Of a stretch of 34,860 bases of DNA, positions 17,402 to 25,161 are shown piece after piece. The position numbers were made by a program, and so were the translations under genes. The DNA lies in the NCBI GenBank assembly GCA_017410365.1, contig JAFQQY010000034.1, positions 1-34,860 of the forward strand, read 5' to 3'. Each line of letters starts with the position of its first letter. The first letter of the stretch is position 1. The notes under the pieces were generated by a model. That model had not been told where the DNA came from and searched no databases. It saw nothing but the letters and a program-made list of their open reading frames with translations. This DNA comes from Prevotella sp. (lineage in GTDB: Bacteria > Bacteroidota > Bacteroidia > Bacteroidales > Bacteroidaceae).

Positions 17402-18253
17402 TTACAGTATCATCTTTTCGATAGGAGTAACAAGTATGCCCTGTGCTCCCATGTCTTTCAGCTTGCCTATAATCTCCCAGAAGCGTTTCTGGTCGAGAAC
17501 CGTGTGTACAGAGCACCACTCTTCGTCGGCCAATGGTATGATTGTAGGGCTCTTCAAGCCAGGAAGAACATCGATAATCTCCTGAAGGCGTGCCTTCGGT
17601 GCGTTCATCCGTACATATTTCTTGTCTTCAGCATTGCGTACAGCCTCAAAGCGGAACAGCATTTCCTGAAGTATGGCGCGCTTGTCTGCACTCATGTTCT
17701 TATGGCCGATGAGCAATGCCTCGCTATGCATTACCACCTCAACCTCGCGTAGATTGTTGCTTACCAGTGTAGAACCGCTGCTTACGATGTCGAAAATACC
17801 GTCGGCCAGTCCTATGCCCGGACTAATCTCAACGCTGCCCGTTATCACGTGTATATCGGCTTTGATGCCGTTCTTATCCATGAAAGAGCGCAGGATGCCC
17901 GGATAAGATGTTGCTATCTTCTTGCCGTTAAACCAAGCAAGTCCGTTATATTCGATATCCTTAGGAATGGCGAGCGACAGACGGCACTGGCTGAATCCCA
18001 GTCGTGATATTATTTCTGCCTCTTCGCAGCGTTCAGCATATTCGTTTTCGCCAACAACGCCAAGGTCAGCAACACCGCTGGCCACACTTTGTGGAATATC
18101 GTCGTCGCGAAGATAAAGAACCTCTAATGGGAAATTGGTTGATTGTACTAAGAGTGTGCGCTTAGAGGCACTGATTTTTATATCAGCCTCGGCAAGTAAA
18201 TTCATGGTGTCTTCGAAAAGACGCCCCTTTGATTGTACTGCAATACGTAACAT
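17402..18253 (-). CDS. hisG: ATP phosphoribosyltransferase, long form
   Basis: A 283-aa HisG that starts histidine synthesis by joining ATP and PRPP. The N-terminal two-lobed catalytic part begins MLRIAVQSKGRLFEDTMNLL and includes GVADLGVVGENEY. The PRPP-binding region is GIFDIVSSGSTLVSNNL (about 153-169). The C-terminal 80 residues (MNAPKARLQEIIDVLPG, ending TPIEKMIL) form the ACT-like regulatory domain of long-form HisG, which gives direct histidine feedback and removes the need for HisZ. It is the first gene of the operon. Confidence 0.97.
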   Translation of the reverse strand: MLRIAVQSKGRLFEDTMNLLAEADIKISASKRTLLVQSTNFPLEVLYLRDDDIPQSVASGVADLGVVGENEYAERCEEAEIISRLGFSQCRLSLAIPKDIEYNGLAWFNGKKIATSYPGILRSFMDKNGIKADIHVITGSVEISPGIGLADGIFDIVSSGSTLVSNNLREVEVVMHSEALLIGHKNMSADKRAILQEMLFRFEAVRNAEDKKYVRMNAPKARLQEIIDVLPGLKSPTIIPLADEEWCSVHTVLDQKRFWEIIGKLKDMGAQGILVTPIEKMIL

Positions 18254-18282
18254 GTTTATCTTTTTATCTTAAAAATGTGGTG

Positions 18283-18314
18283 CAAAATTACTTAAAATAA
18301 TGAAAATGTGCAAG
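18283..18314 (-). promoter_or_regulatory. promoter of the hisGDC operon
   Basis: On minus, CTTG (18314-18311), 20 bp, then TAATTTTG (18290-18283), 29 bp before the hisG ATG. Box spacing matches the Bacteroidota consensus. It lies back to back with the transglycosylase promoter. Confidence 0.65.
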
Positions 18315-18322
18315 ATTTTGCT

Positions 18323-18330
18323 TACTTTTG
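18323..18330 (+). promoter_or_regulatory. -7 box of the lytic transglycosylase gene
   Basis: TACTTTTG matches TAnnTTTG. It lies inside any coding sequence started at 18308, so it argues for the start at 18344. The transcript would have a leader of only about 5-10 nt. Confidence 0.6.
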
Positions 18331-18343
18331 CATTCAAATTGTA

Positions 18344-19540
18344 ATGAAATTGAAAATAAAAGGAATATTATATGCATTATTATTGCTTATGCTGTCGTCT
18401 TGCGGCTGGCATAAGGACAGCGACGCCATGCAAGCGCCATGGGGCGAGTCGCCCGATACGATAGCGGCAACCATCTTCGATTTGGGCTTCATACAGGCTT
18501 CGGGCGAAATGATAATGCTGACCATCAGCGGACCGGAATCCTATTACGACTATCAAGGTCGTGAGTTTGGTTTGCAATACCTTTTGTGTCAGAAATTCGC
18601 ACAGAGCATCGGCGTAAGGCTTAGGGTTGACGTATGCAGAGATACGACCGACCTGATTAGCAAACTGCTTGCTGGCGAGGGCGATGTGGCTGCCTATATG
18701 ATAGACGCAGACAACGCTCAGGCTGGACAACTGCTCTTTTGCGGTCCGCGCATCGATTCGCTGTCGCAACAATGGGCTGTAGGTGCCGACAAGCCGCTAC
18801 TGGCCGAGGCCATTGGCAATTGGTACAAGCCATCGATGTGGGATAGAGTGAAGAAAGAAGAAAACTACCTGCTCAGTCACCGTAGCATCAAGCGCAGGGT
18901 CTATTCGCCTATGCTCAACCGTTCGGCAGGTATCATATCCAAATACGACGGACTGTTTGTAAAGTATAGCCGACAGATAGGGTGGGACTGGCGACTCATG
19001 GCTGCCCAATGCTATCAGGAGTCAACCTTCGACCCAAAGGCCAAGTCGTGGGCTGGTGCATGCGGATTGATGCAGATAATGCCTTCTACCGCCGATATTC
19101 TCGGTTTGCCACAGTCAAAGATTTACGACCCAGAGAGCAATATTGCCACCGCTGCCAAGTATCTGGCGCAATTGGAAGGCAAGTTCAGAGACGTGTCGAG
19201 CAGAAACGAGCGACTTAATTTCGTGTTGGCTAGTTACAATGGCGGCATACACCACGTTCGCGACGCTATGGCATTGGCCAAGCACCACGGCAAGAACACG
19301 ATGCGCTGGCGCGACGTAGAACCCTACATTCTGATGCTCGCTACTCCCGAGGGCTATAAGCATCCTGTGGTGAAGCATGGCTACATGCGAGGAAGCGAAA
19401 CGGCAGGATATGTGGCTAAAATACGTGAGAGGTGGAAGTCGTATTGCGGCGTAAAGAGTCTGCGCGGCGTACAGATGAACATGAAACCCGAAAGAGCCAA
19501 GACCAAAAAGAAGAAGTTCGACATCGACCAAGGCAAATAA
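18344..19540 (+). CDS. membrane-bound lytic transglycosylase, MltF-like lipoprotein
   Basis: A 398-aa lipoprotein from the ATG at 18344. An upstream in-frame ATG at 18308 would add 12 residues before the signal peptide and lies ahead of the promoter box, so it was not used. Residues 1-20 end in the lipobox LSSC with Cys20. Residues about 53-150 resemble a periplasmic amino-acid binding domain (SBP_bac_3). Residues about 200-380 form an SLT domain with the catalytic Glu226 in CYQESTFDPKAKSWAGACGL and a following MQIMPSTA motif. This order matches MltF, which cleaves peptidoglycan glycosidic bonds with anhydromuramic acid formation. It probably sits on the inner leaflet of the outer membrane. 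Confidence 0.9.
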   Translation: MKLKIKGILYALLLLMLSSCGWHKDSDAMQAPWGESPDTIAATIFDLGFIQASGEMIMLTISGPESYYDYQGREFGLQYLLCQKFAQSIGVRLRVDVCRDTTDLISKLLAGEGDVAAYMIDADNAQAGQLLFCGPRIDSLSQQWAVGADKPLLAEAIGNWYKPSMWDRVKKEENYLLSHRSIKRRVYSPMLNRSAGIISKYDGLFVKYSRQIGWDWRLMAAQCYQESTFDPKAKSWAGACGLMQIMPSTADILGLPQSKIYDPESNIATAAKYLAQLEGKFRDVSSRNERLNFVLASYNGGIHHVRDAMALAKHHGKNTMRWRDVEPYILMLATPEGYKHPVVKHGYMRGSETAGYVAKIRERWKSYCGVKSLRGVQMNMKPERAKTKKKKFDIDQGK

Positions 19541-19576
19541 TCAACGCACAAAGAAGGATAACTGGTAATATTTTAT

Positions 19577-19584
19577 TAATTTTG
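19577..19584 (+). promoter_or_regulatory. -7 box of truA
   Basis: TAATTTTG (TAnnTTTG), 36 bp before the truA start. No clear -33 element. Confidence 0.5.
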
Positions 19585-19620
19585 CACCCTCAAAACAAAT
19601 GATGGCGATATAATATTGAC

Positions 19621-20349
19621 ATGCGATATTTCATTCATTTCAGTTACGACGGCACCAATTACCATGGTTGGCAGATACAGCCGAATGGCATCACCGTGCA
19701 AGGCGAGTTGCAGCATGCACTCTCGGTGCTGCTAAGGGCAGACACGCCGGTTACGGGTGCGGGCAGAACCGACACGGGCGTTCACGCTAGGAATATGGTG
19801 GCTCATTTTGATACCGAGGCAACGATAGACGGCGAGCAACTTGTATATAAGCTTAACCGATTGCTGCCCAGAGACATCGCTGTAAGCAGAATAGTAGAGG
19901 TGGCCGACGACATGCATGCCCGATTCAGCGCCACAAGGCGCACCTACAGATATTATGTGTGCACGAAGAAAGACCCATTCTGCCGTAATTACTATTGGCA
20001 TACGCATTTCAATCTTGATTTCGAACTGATGAACACGGCAGCCGACGTGCTCAAGGAGTACGATGATTTCGGAGCCTTCTGCAAGAGCCATTCCGACGCA
20101 AAGACCACGCTCTGTACCATATATGAAGCCCAATGGCATCAGCAGGCTGACGGTTCGTGGTATTTTGAGATTACAGCCAACCGCTTTCTCCGCAATATGG
20201 TGCGTGCCGTTGTGGGCACATTGGTAGAAGTGGGGCGCCACAGAATGTCGCTCGAAGAGTTCCGCCGCGTGATAGAAGGCAAGAAGCGCACAGATGCAGG
20301 CGAGTCGATGCCCGGCCATGCCTTGTTTCTAGAGAGTGTAGAGTATTGA
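19621..20349 (+). CDS. truA: tRNA pseudouridine(38-40) synthase
   Basis: A 242-aa TruA that isomerises uridines 38-40 in the anticodon arm of tRNAs. It starts MRYFIHFSYDGTNYHGWQ and carries the catalytic Asp51 in GAGRTDTGVHARNMVAHF. NRFLRNMVRAVVGTLVEVG (about 191-209) is the conserved RNA-binding segment. Length is typical. The DMT transporter follows 48 bp later on the same strand and may be cotranscribed. Confidence 0.97.
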   Translation: MRYFIHFSYDGTNYHGWQIQPNGITVQGELQHALSVLLRADTPVTGAGRTDTGVHARNMVAHFDTEATIDGEQLVYKLNRLLPRDIAVSRIVEVADDMHARFSATRRTYRYYVCTKKDPFCRNYYWHTHFNLDFELMNTAADVLKEYDDFGAFCKSHSDAKTTLCTIYEAQWHQQADGSWYFEITANRFLRNMVRAVVGTLVEVGRHRMSLEEFRRVIEGKKRTDAGESMPGHALFLESVEY

Positions 20350-20397
20350 TGTCCTAAATCGTCGAACGAAAGATAAATCTTTTAAATATATTATTAT

Positions 20398-21315
20398 ATG
20401 TGGTTAGTATTGGCATTCCTTTCGGCTGCCTTATTAGGTTTTTATGATGTTTTCAAGAAGAAGGCCTTGCGCAACAATGCCGTTTTGCCTGTGTTGTTTC
20501 TCAACACGCTCTTTTCTTCCTTGATATTCCTTCCTTTCATTCTGCTAAGCCATTTCACCGGTTTGCTCGACGGCACTATCGTTCAGGTGGCTGAGGGCGG
20601 ATGGGAGATGCATAAATACATTCTTCTGAAGAGTCTCATCGTGCTGAGCAGTTGGGTGCTTGGCTATTTCGGCATGAAGCATCTGCCTCTGACCATCGTC
20701 GGACCAATCAATGCCACGCGTCCCGTCATGGTGCTTGTGGGAGCATTTCTGTTCTTCGGCGAGTGGCTTAACGTATGGCAGTGGATAGGCGTTTCGCTAG
20801 CCGTAATATCCTTTTTCCTTTTGAACAGAAGCGGAAAGAAAGAGGGCATCGACTTCAAGCACGACCATTGGATATGGATGATAGTAGGTGCTGCTGTGCT
20901 AGGTGCCGTAAGCGGATTGTACGATAAATATCTCATGGCTCCGGTAACCGACGGCGGCATCGGCCTAGACCGCATGGCTGTGCAGTCGTGGTATAATATC
21001 TATCAATGCTTTATGATGGGCGGCATGCTCATGCTCCTTTGGTGGCCGCGACGCAAGCATACAACTAGTTTCAAGTGGCATTGGAGCATTCTTTGCGTCA
21101 GCGTGTTCCTAAGCATAGCCGACTTCGTGTATTTCTATTCGCTAAGCGTGCCAGAGGCCATGATTAGCATCGTGTCGATGGTCAGAAGAGGAAGCGTAAT
21201 AGTTAGTTTCGTCTTTGGAGCAATAATCTTCCATGAGAAAAACCTGCGCTCTAAAGCCGTTGACTTGGCGCTGGTGCTCTTGGGAATGATATTCTTGTAT
21301 ATAGGTTCGAGATAA
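20398..21315 (+). CDS. EamA/DMT family transporter
   Basis: A 305-aa inner-membrane protein with about ten hydrophobic segments in two halves, as expected of two EamA repeats. GPINATRPVMVLVGAFLFFGEWL and, in the second half, SIVSMVRRGSVIVSFVFGAIIFHEK are the characteristic helix pair ends. Members export or import small metabolites such as amino acids or nucleotide sugars. The substrate here is unknown. The stop codon is inside the stem-loop of its own terminator. Confidence 0.85.
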   Translation: MWLVLAFLSAALLGFYDVFKKKALRNNAVLPVLFLNTLFSSLIFLPFILLSHFTGLLDGTIVQVAEGGWEMHKYILLKSLIVLSSWVLGYFGMKHLPLTIVGPINATRPVMVLVGAFLFFGEWLNVWQWIGVSLAVISFFLLNRSGKKEGIDFKHDHWIWMIVGAAVLGAVSGLYDKYLMAPVTDGGIGLDRMAVQSWYNIYQCFMMGGMLMLLWWPRRKHTTSFKWHWSILCVSVFLSIADFVYFYSLSVPEAMISIVSMVRRGSVIVSFVFGAIIFHEKNLRSKAVDLALVLLGMIFLYIGSR

Positions 21316-21333
21316 GCTCCCGAACCTTTTTTT
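21304..21333 (+). terminator. terminator of the DMT transporter gene
   Basis: GGTTCG (21304-21309) pairs with CGAACC (21321-21326) around an 11-nt loop that contains the TAA stop, followed by seven T. The convergent LytTR gene ends 15 bp further. Confidence 0.75.
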
Positions 21334-21347
21334 ATGTTGTCGCTCAG

Positions 21348-22091
21348 TTAAAAAGAACTGAATCTCTCAATCAGTTTCTTGCGATACATGCGGCCTATCT
21401 TAATGTTGTCGATGGTGTCAAACGGCGGCAGCAGTTGGCAGATGTTGTTGTTCACCTCCTGCAGATAGTTGATGTTGATTATGCATCGCTGACTTATCTG
21501 CACGAACCTTGAGTCAATGGCCAGCAGAGTCTCGTTGTTGGTGCTGCGCTTTAGGCGTATAGGTTCTTTCCTGCCAACGAGTATTACCTCCCATACTCGC
21601 AACTCGTGGTTGTATCTGAACAGGCCGATGTCGCCAATCTGCACAAGTCTGAAGTCAACGGCATTGGTGTAAAACAGCAGCTTATTGTTGTTCTTGCTTT
21701 TTATCACGCTGTTCTCAGTCTCGGCCGTATAGTTTTCGTTTTGCAGTCTTTTCATTATGGTGTCAAGTTCCAGCTGGTCGGCAGGCTTAATCAGATAGTC
21801 GTATGCGCTGTTTCTGAATGCCGATAGCATGTGTTGGCTGTGTCCGGTGTATATTATTGTCTTGCACTTGTTGTCGGTAGCCTTGTTTATCCTGTCCAAC
21901 AGGTCGAAATCTGTGCTTCCTTGTGTTTCAATGTCAAGGAAAATGATGTCTGGATTCTGGCTTTTTATCAGTTCTAGTGCTTGTTCTTTAGTATTTGCCG
22001 TGCCGCAAACATTTATGAAATCATATTGTTCGAGCCTATCGGCTAAATATCTTATGGCTGTTTGGTCGTCGTCTATAATTATCGTTTTCAT
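21348..22091 (-). CDS. LytR/AlgR (LytTR) family response regulator
   Basis: A 247-aa two-domain regulator. The receiver domain (1-120) has the acidic pocket IIDDDQ at 5-10 and the phospho-acceptor Asp53 in IIFLDIETQG. The LytTR DNA-binding domain occupies about 145-247 and contains RLVQIGDIGLFRYNHELR and FVQISQRCIININYLQEV, the beta-hairpin elements typical of this fold. A histidine kinase normally lies beside such genes, but none is adjacent here, so it is an orphan in this window. Its promoter is at 22166-22197. Targets are unknown. Confidence 0.92.
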   Translation of the reverse strand: MKTIIIDDDQTAIRYLADRLEQYDFINVCGTANTKEQALELIKSQNPDIIFLDIETQGSTDFDLLDRINKATDNKCKTIIYTGHSQHMLSAFRNSAYDYLIKPADQLELDTIMKRLQNENYTAETENSVIKSKNNNKLLFYTNAVDFRLVQIGDIGLFRYNHELRVWEVILVGRKEPIRLKRSTNNETLLAIDSRFVQISQRCIININYLQEVNNNICQLLPPFDTIDNIKIGRMYRKKLIERFSSF

Positions 22092-22165
22092 TATTACCTT
22101 TGTTTTGTTTTTGGTGGGTTATTTTGATTGCTTGGTCAAGTTATAAACTAATTATTAATATGGTG

Positions 22166-22197
22166 CAAAGATAATAATAATATTTTTAAAATGCAAT
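22166..22197 (-). promoter_or_regulatory. promoter of the LytTR regulator gene
   Basis: On minus, ATTG (22197-22194), 20 bp, then TATCTTTG (22173-22166), about 75 bp before the start codon. Confidence 0.55.
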
Positions 22198-22396
22198 CGA
22201 TTGAAAACGGCTAATATCCTTAAATGTGCACAAAATGCATGTAGGCGTGTTTATCGTGTTGAAATTTACGGTTGTGTGGTAAAACTTTTTAGTGAAAAAT
22301 ATTGTTGTCAATGTAGAATGGTAACCTTTTAAATTAAAAAACTATCAAAAGAACAAAAAAGTGGCATGTAAAGTAATAAATTACAATTAAATTGTG

Positions 22397-22404
22397 TAAT
22401 TTTG
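22397..22404 (+). promoter_or_regulatory. -7 box of dapA
   Basis: TAATTTTG (TAnnTTTG), 31 bp before the dapA start. The -33 position is A-rich without TTTG. Confidence 0.55.
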
Positions 22405-22435
22405 CAGTCAAATTTATATTTCAGATAGTATTTTT

Positions 22436-23323
22436 ATGGTACGTAATATATTTAAAGGCTTGGGAATAGCCTTGGTAACACCGTTCAATGAGGATGGTTC
22501 TGTTGATTATGATTCGCTGAAGAGATTGGTTGAATATCAACTGAGCAATGGCGCAGATTTCTTTTGTATTCTAGCAACCACAGGCGAAACGCCTTGCCTT
22601 ACGGCCGACGAGAAAGAGAAGATAAAGACCTTGGTAGTAGAGCTGGTCAACGGCAGAGTACCCATACTTATGGGTTGCGGCGGCTATAATACCGCTGCTG
22701 TGGTTGAAGAACTGAAGACAGGCAACTTCAAGGGCATCGACGGCATACTTAGCATCTGTCCTTATTACAACAAACCATCGCAGGAAGGACTCTACCAGCA
22801 CTTCAAAGCCATATCGGCAGCCACAGAATTGCCTATAGTATTATATAATGTACCAGGCCGAACGGGCATCAATATGACAGCCGCCACAACGGTTCGCTTG
22901 GCTAAGGACTGCAAGAATATCGTGGCCATAAAAGAGGCTTGCGGCAGTCTTGAACAGATAGACGAGATTATAAAGAACAAGCCTGCTTCGTTTGACGTAA
23001 TCAGCGGCGACGACGCGCTTACCTTCCCGATGATTTCCTGTGGCGCAGTAGGCGTTATCAGCGTAATAGGCAACGCTCTGCCAAAGGAATTCTCAAAGAT
23101 GATTAGACTTGAGTTCAGAGGCGAGTATGAGGCGGCCAGAAAGATTCACCACCGCTTCACCGACCTTTTCAGCCTGCTTTTCGTCGACGGCAATCCTGCC
23201 GGTGTCAAGGCCATGCTCCATGAGATGGGAATGATTAAGAACATTCTTCGTTTGCCACTCGTTCCTACACGCATCTCTACATTGCAAAGAATGAGCGAAC
23301 TGATGAAGGAATTGAAACTCTAA
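22436..23323 (+). CDS. dapA: 4-hydroxy-tetrahydrodipicolinate synthase
   Basis: A 295-aa class I aldolase that condenses pyruvate with aspartate semialdehyde in lysine and diaminopimelate synthesis. It has TTGETP (48-53), Tyr137 in LYNVPGRTG, and the Schiff-base Lys166 in IVAIKEACGSL, all at the positions expected for the family. SGDDALTFPMISCGAVGVISVIGN follows. Length is normal. It appears to be a single-gene unit. Confidence 0.96.
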   Translation: MVRNIFKGLGIALVTPFNEDGSVDYDSLKRLVEYQLSNGADFFCILATTGETPCLTADEKEKIKTLVVELVNGRVPILMGCGGYNTAAVVEELKTGNFKGIDGILSICPYYNKPSQEGLYQHFKAISAATELPIVLYNVPGRTGINMTAATTVRLAKDCKNIVAIKEACGSLEQIDEIIKNKPASFDVISGDDALTFPMISCGAVGVISVIGNALPKEFSKMIRLEFRGEYEAARKIHHRFTDLFSLLFVDGNPAGVKAMLHEMGMIKNILRLPLVPTRISTLQRMSELMKELKL

Positions 23324-23397
23324 CAGCTGTTTTTGCACCCGAAAAGATGCGCTTTTCCACAAAAAATCATGATTTATTGAAAAAAGTTGGGAAAATA

Positions 23398-23429
23398 TTT
23401 GGAGGTTACAAAAAAACGCAGTACCTTTG
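23398..23429 (+). promoter_or_regulatory. promoter of tRNA-Arg
   Basis: TTTG (23398-23401), 20 bp, then TACCTTTG (23422-23429), a full match to the Bacteroidota consensus, 31 bp before the tRNA. Confidence 0.8.
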
Positions 23430-23460
23430 CATCGCAATTCAGAAATGAGGCGCAAAACAA

Positions 23461-23534
23461 GGTTCCCTAGCTCAACTGAATAGAGCATCTGACTACGGAT
23501 CAGAAGGTTGTGGGTTTGAATCCCGCGGGAATCA
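23461..23534 (+). tRNA. tRNA-Arg (anticodon ACG)
   Basis: Folds into a 74-nt cloverleaf: acceptor GGTTCCC/GGGAATC with one G-U pair, D-arm GCTC/GAGC, anticodon stem TCTGA/TCAGA with loop CTACGGA (anticodon ACG, read as ICG after editing), and T-stem GTGGG/CCCGC with loop TTTGAAT. CCA is not encoded. It has its own promoter and terminator. Confidence 0.95.
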
Positions 23535-23538
23535 CACA

Positions 23539-23564
23539 AGAGACCTAAAAGGTCTCTTTTTTTT
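23539..23564 (+). terminator. tRNA-Arg terminator
   Basis: An 8-bp stem (23539-23546 with 23550-23557) with an AAA loop is followed by a run of about ten T. Confidence 0.9.
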
Positions 23565-23581
23565 GTTTATGGCATTTTCTT

Positions 23582-23767
23582 AGACATAAAGACAAAAGGT
23601 TTTTTCTCTAGACATAAAGACAGGTTTTTTCTTATACATAAAGACAAAATAATCCTTTAAATCCCAGAATCCCTAGACATAAAGACACATATATTCTTAG
23701 ACACAAAGACAAAATCCTTTAAATCCCAAAATCCTTAGAATAAAAATCAATCCAAAGACATAAAGAC
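23582..23767. repeat. interspersed 12-mer repeat AGACATAAAGAC, six copies
   Basis: Copies start at 23582, 23610, about 23634 (one change), 23675, 23699 (one change) and 23756. Spacing is irregular (24-57 bp). A second motif, AATCCTTTAAATCCCA, lies between some of them at about 23651 and 23714, so part of the array looks like a roughly 60-bp duplication. Confidence 0.75.
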
Positions 23768-23820
23768 ATATGTTATACAAAAGCGGTACTGTTAGCACTC
23801 CTAAATGCATCACTTTTGAC

Positions 23821-23908
23821 ACCCAAACGGCCCAATTACGATACTCAAATGGCCCTTTTACGATATCTAAAACGCCCTATCAGAAGTCTAAAACGGCCTT
23901 TTAGAAAT
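23821..23908. repeat. degenerate 21-22-bp tandem repeat, four units
   Basis: Units of the form CTCAAATGGCCCTTTTACGAT, each with several changes, follow one another (for example TCTAAAACGGCCTTTTAGAAA at about 23887). Their function is unknown. Confidence 0.6.
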
Positions 23909-23929
23909 ACCAATCTTTACAACCTAAAT

Positions 23930-24071
23930 TTGTTAAAATTACCAAAATGCTCCGAAAAACGGGCAAAAAATGTAGGATTGAAATCCTCCTACACTACACT
24001 TAACACTCTATGGCTTAATGTCTTACATGCAAAAATGTAGGATGTATGAGAAAATTGATTTTTAAAAATAT
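23930..24071. repeat. dispersed 142-bp repeat, copy B
   Basis: Ungapped match to 392-533 with 13 differences. The internal hairpin AGGATTGAAATCCT and the terminal TTTTTAAAAA are conserved. The long-range inverted repeat of copy A is partly lost here. Confidence 0.8.
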
Positions 24072-24126
24072 AGTGATGCAAATGCGCTTGTAAATTGCTC
24101 TGAAATCTAATGAGCAATTGTGATTT

Positions 24127-25161
24127 TTATAATGTTTGGTTTATTTTTATTATGGTTTCATAGGTAGGCTTTACTGTTGTAATATCAGTGAGGACACTTG
24201 AATGGCTTTTTTCAACGGAGGTTATGAATGATTGTATCTCGCTGTAGTAGCCTTGCGAATATATTTGGTTGTTAAGGAATGTGGGAGTAAAGTTGTTACG
24301 GGCATAAAGATATTCAATAGTTTTGTTCTGCTTGTGGACTTTCTCATATGGGATTCCAATGACGGTGTAGGGTTTGGGTTCAAAGTTCAATTCTTCCATC
24401 TGAGCGAGGCGGTATACACCTTTTGACGTGCAGACCTTGAGGGTTTCCTCGGCAGAGGTCCAAGTATATGAAGTAGATAGTTCTAACGTACCGACAATGT
24501 GCGGATGTTGGAGCATGAGGAGGTATGAGTTCTTGGCGACCAAACGACAGACTAGGATGTCTGGTTTGCCAAACAGGAAACAAACGAGATCGAGGGGATG
24601 GATGTAGAGGTCGAGTAGGGCATCACCCTCTGGATACGCTCCTGTGGTGTAATGCAGGTCGTAACTGACAAGATGCGCTTTGCAGAGATGCTTCTTCAAT
24701 AGTTGCACGGCAGGGGCATAACGTTTCTGTAGTCCTACCATTGCCACGGGTGAGCCGTAGAGCCGCTGTAAATCAATGAGTGTGTCGAGTTCTTCCAATG
24801 TCTGGCAGGGCGGCTTCTCTATGAAAAGCGATTTTCCACTACGAAAGATTTTAGAGGCAATAGAAAAATGGGACGAAGGGGAGGCTGAGACGAAAATGTT
24901 CTTGATAGCATCGTCTTTGAGAATCGTGTCGAGTGAGGTAGTGGCTTTCACGTCAGGGAACATCCGCTCTATCAGTTGCGCTTTCCGTTCTGACGTGACG
25001 CAGATATATTTCAACGGTACACCAAGGTAATGCAGTACGGGATAAAGGTTGGTGAGTGAGTGTTGGCCCATGCCCACGAAGGCATATTGATGTTGGTACG
25101 TTTGGCGCAGGTAATGCTCTGTGCGCATCCCCTTGTATCGGTTGATAATTTCCTGTATCAT
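24127..25161 (-). CDS. Gfo/Idh/MocA family oxidoreductase
   Basis: A 344-aa NAD(P)-dependent oxidoreductase. The Rossmann domain (about 26-145) contains YAFVGMGQHSLTNLYPVL with the dinucleotide-binding GxG at 30-32 and the family motif EKPP at 115-118. The second half is the beta-sheet substrate domain. A DLYIHPLDLV segment carries a His at the usual catalytic position, preceded by LLD. Family members oxidise or reduce sugars, inositols and related cyclic substrates. The ATG overlaps the stop of the radical SAM gene by 4 bp, so the two are translated together and probably act on one product. Its substrate cannot be inferred from sequence. Confidence 0.87.
   Translation of the reverse strand: MIQEIINRYKGMRTEHYLRQTYQHQYAFVGMGQHSLTNLYPVLHYLGVPLKYICVTSERKAQLIERMFPDVKATTSLDTILKDDAIKNIFVSASPSSHFSIASKIFRSGKSLFIEKPPCQTLEELDTLIDLQRLYGSPVAMVGLQKRYAPAVQLLKKHLCKAHLVSYDLHYTTGAYPEGDALLDLYIHPLDLVCFLFGKPDILVCRLVAKNSYLLMLQHPHIVGTLELSTSYTWTSAEETLKVCTSKGVYRLAQMEELNFEPKPYTVIGIPYEKVHKQNKTIEYLYARNNFTPTFLNNQIYSQGYYSEIQSFITSVEKSHSSVLTDITTVKPTYETIIKINQTL

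Larger units (their letters stand above)
22092..22435. other. divergent spacer between the LytTR gene and dapA
   Basis: AT-rich, with no gene and no strong hairpin. It contains the LytTR promoter on minus (22166-22197) and a dapA -7 box on plus (22397-22404). The middle (about 22200-22370) shows nothing recognisable. Confidence 0.7.
23565..24126. other. repeat-rich non-coding stretch
   Basis: No credible gene is visible; a 74-codon frame at 23816-24040 needs a TTG start and consists of repeats. In order the stretch holds six 12-mer repeats (23582-23767), four degenerate 21-22-bp tandem units (23821-23908) and copy B of the 142-bp element (23930-24071). Confidence 0.75.

Noticed and set aside
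18308-18343. Upstream start for the lytic transglycosylase
   Set aside because: It lies before the -7 promoter box and would place 12 residues in front of an otherwise standard lipoprotein signal peptide.
23582-23767. Possible CRISPR array
   Set aside because: Repeats are only 12 bp, spacing varies from 24 to 57 bp, spacers resemble each other, and no cas gene is present.
23816-24040. 74-codon frame with KRP repeats
   Set aside because: It needs a TTG start and is built from 21-22-bp DNA repeats plus the dispersed 142-bp element.
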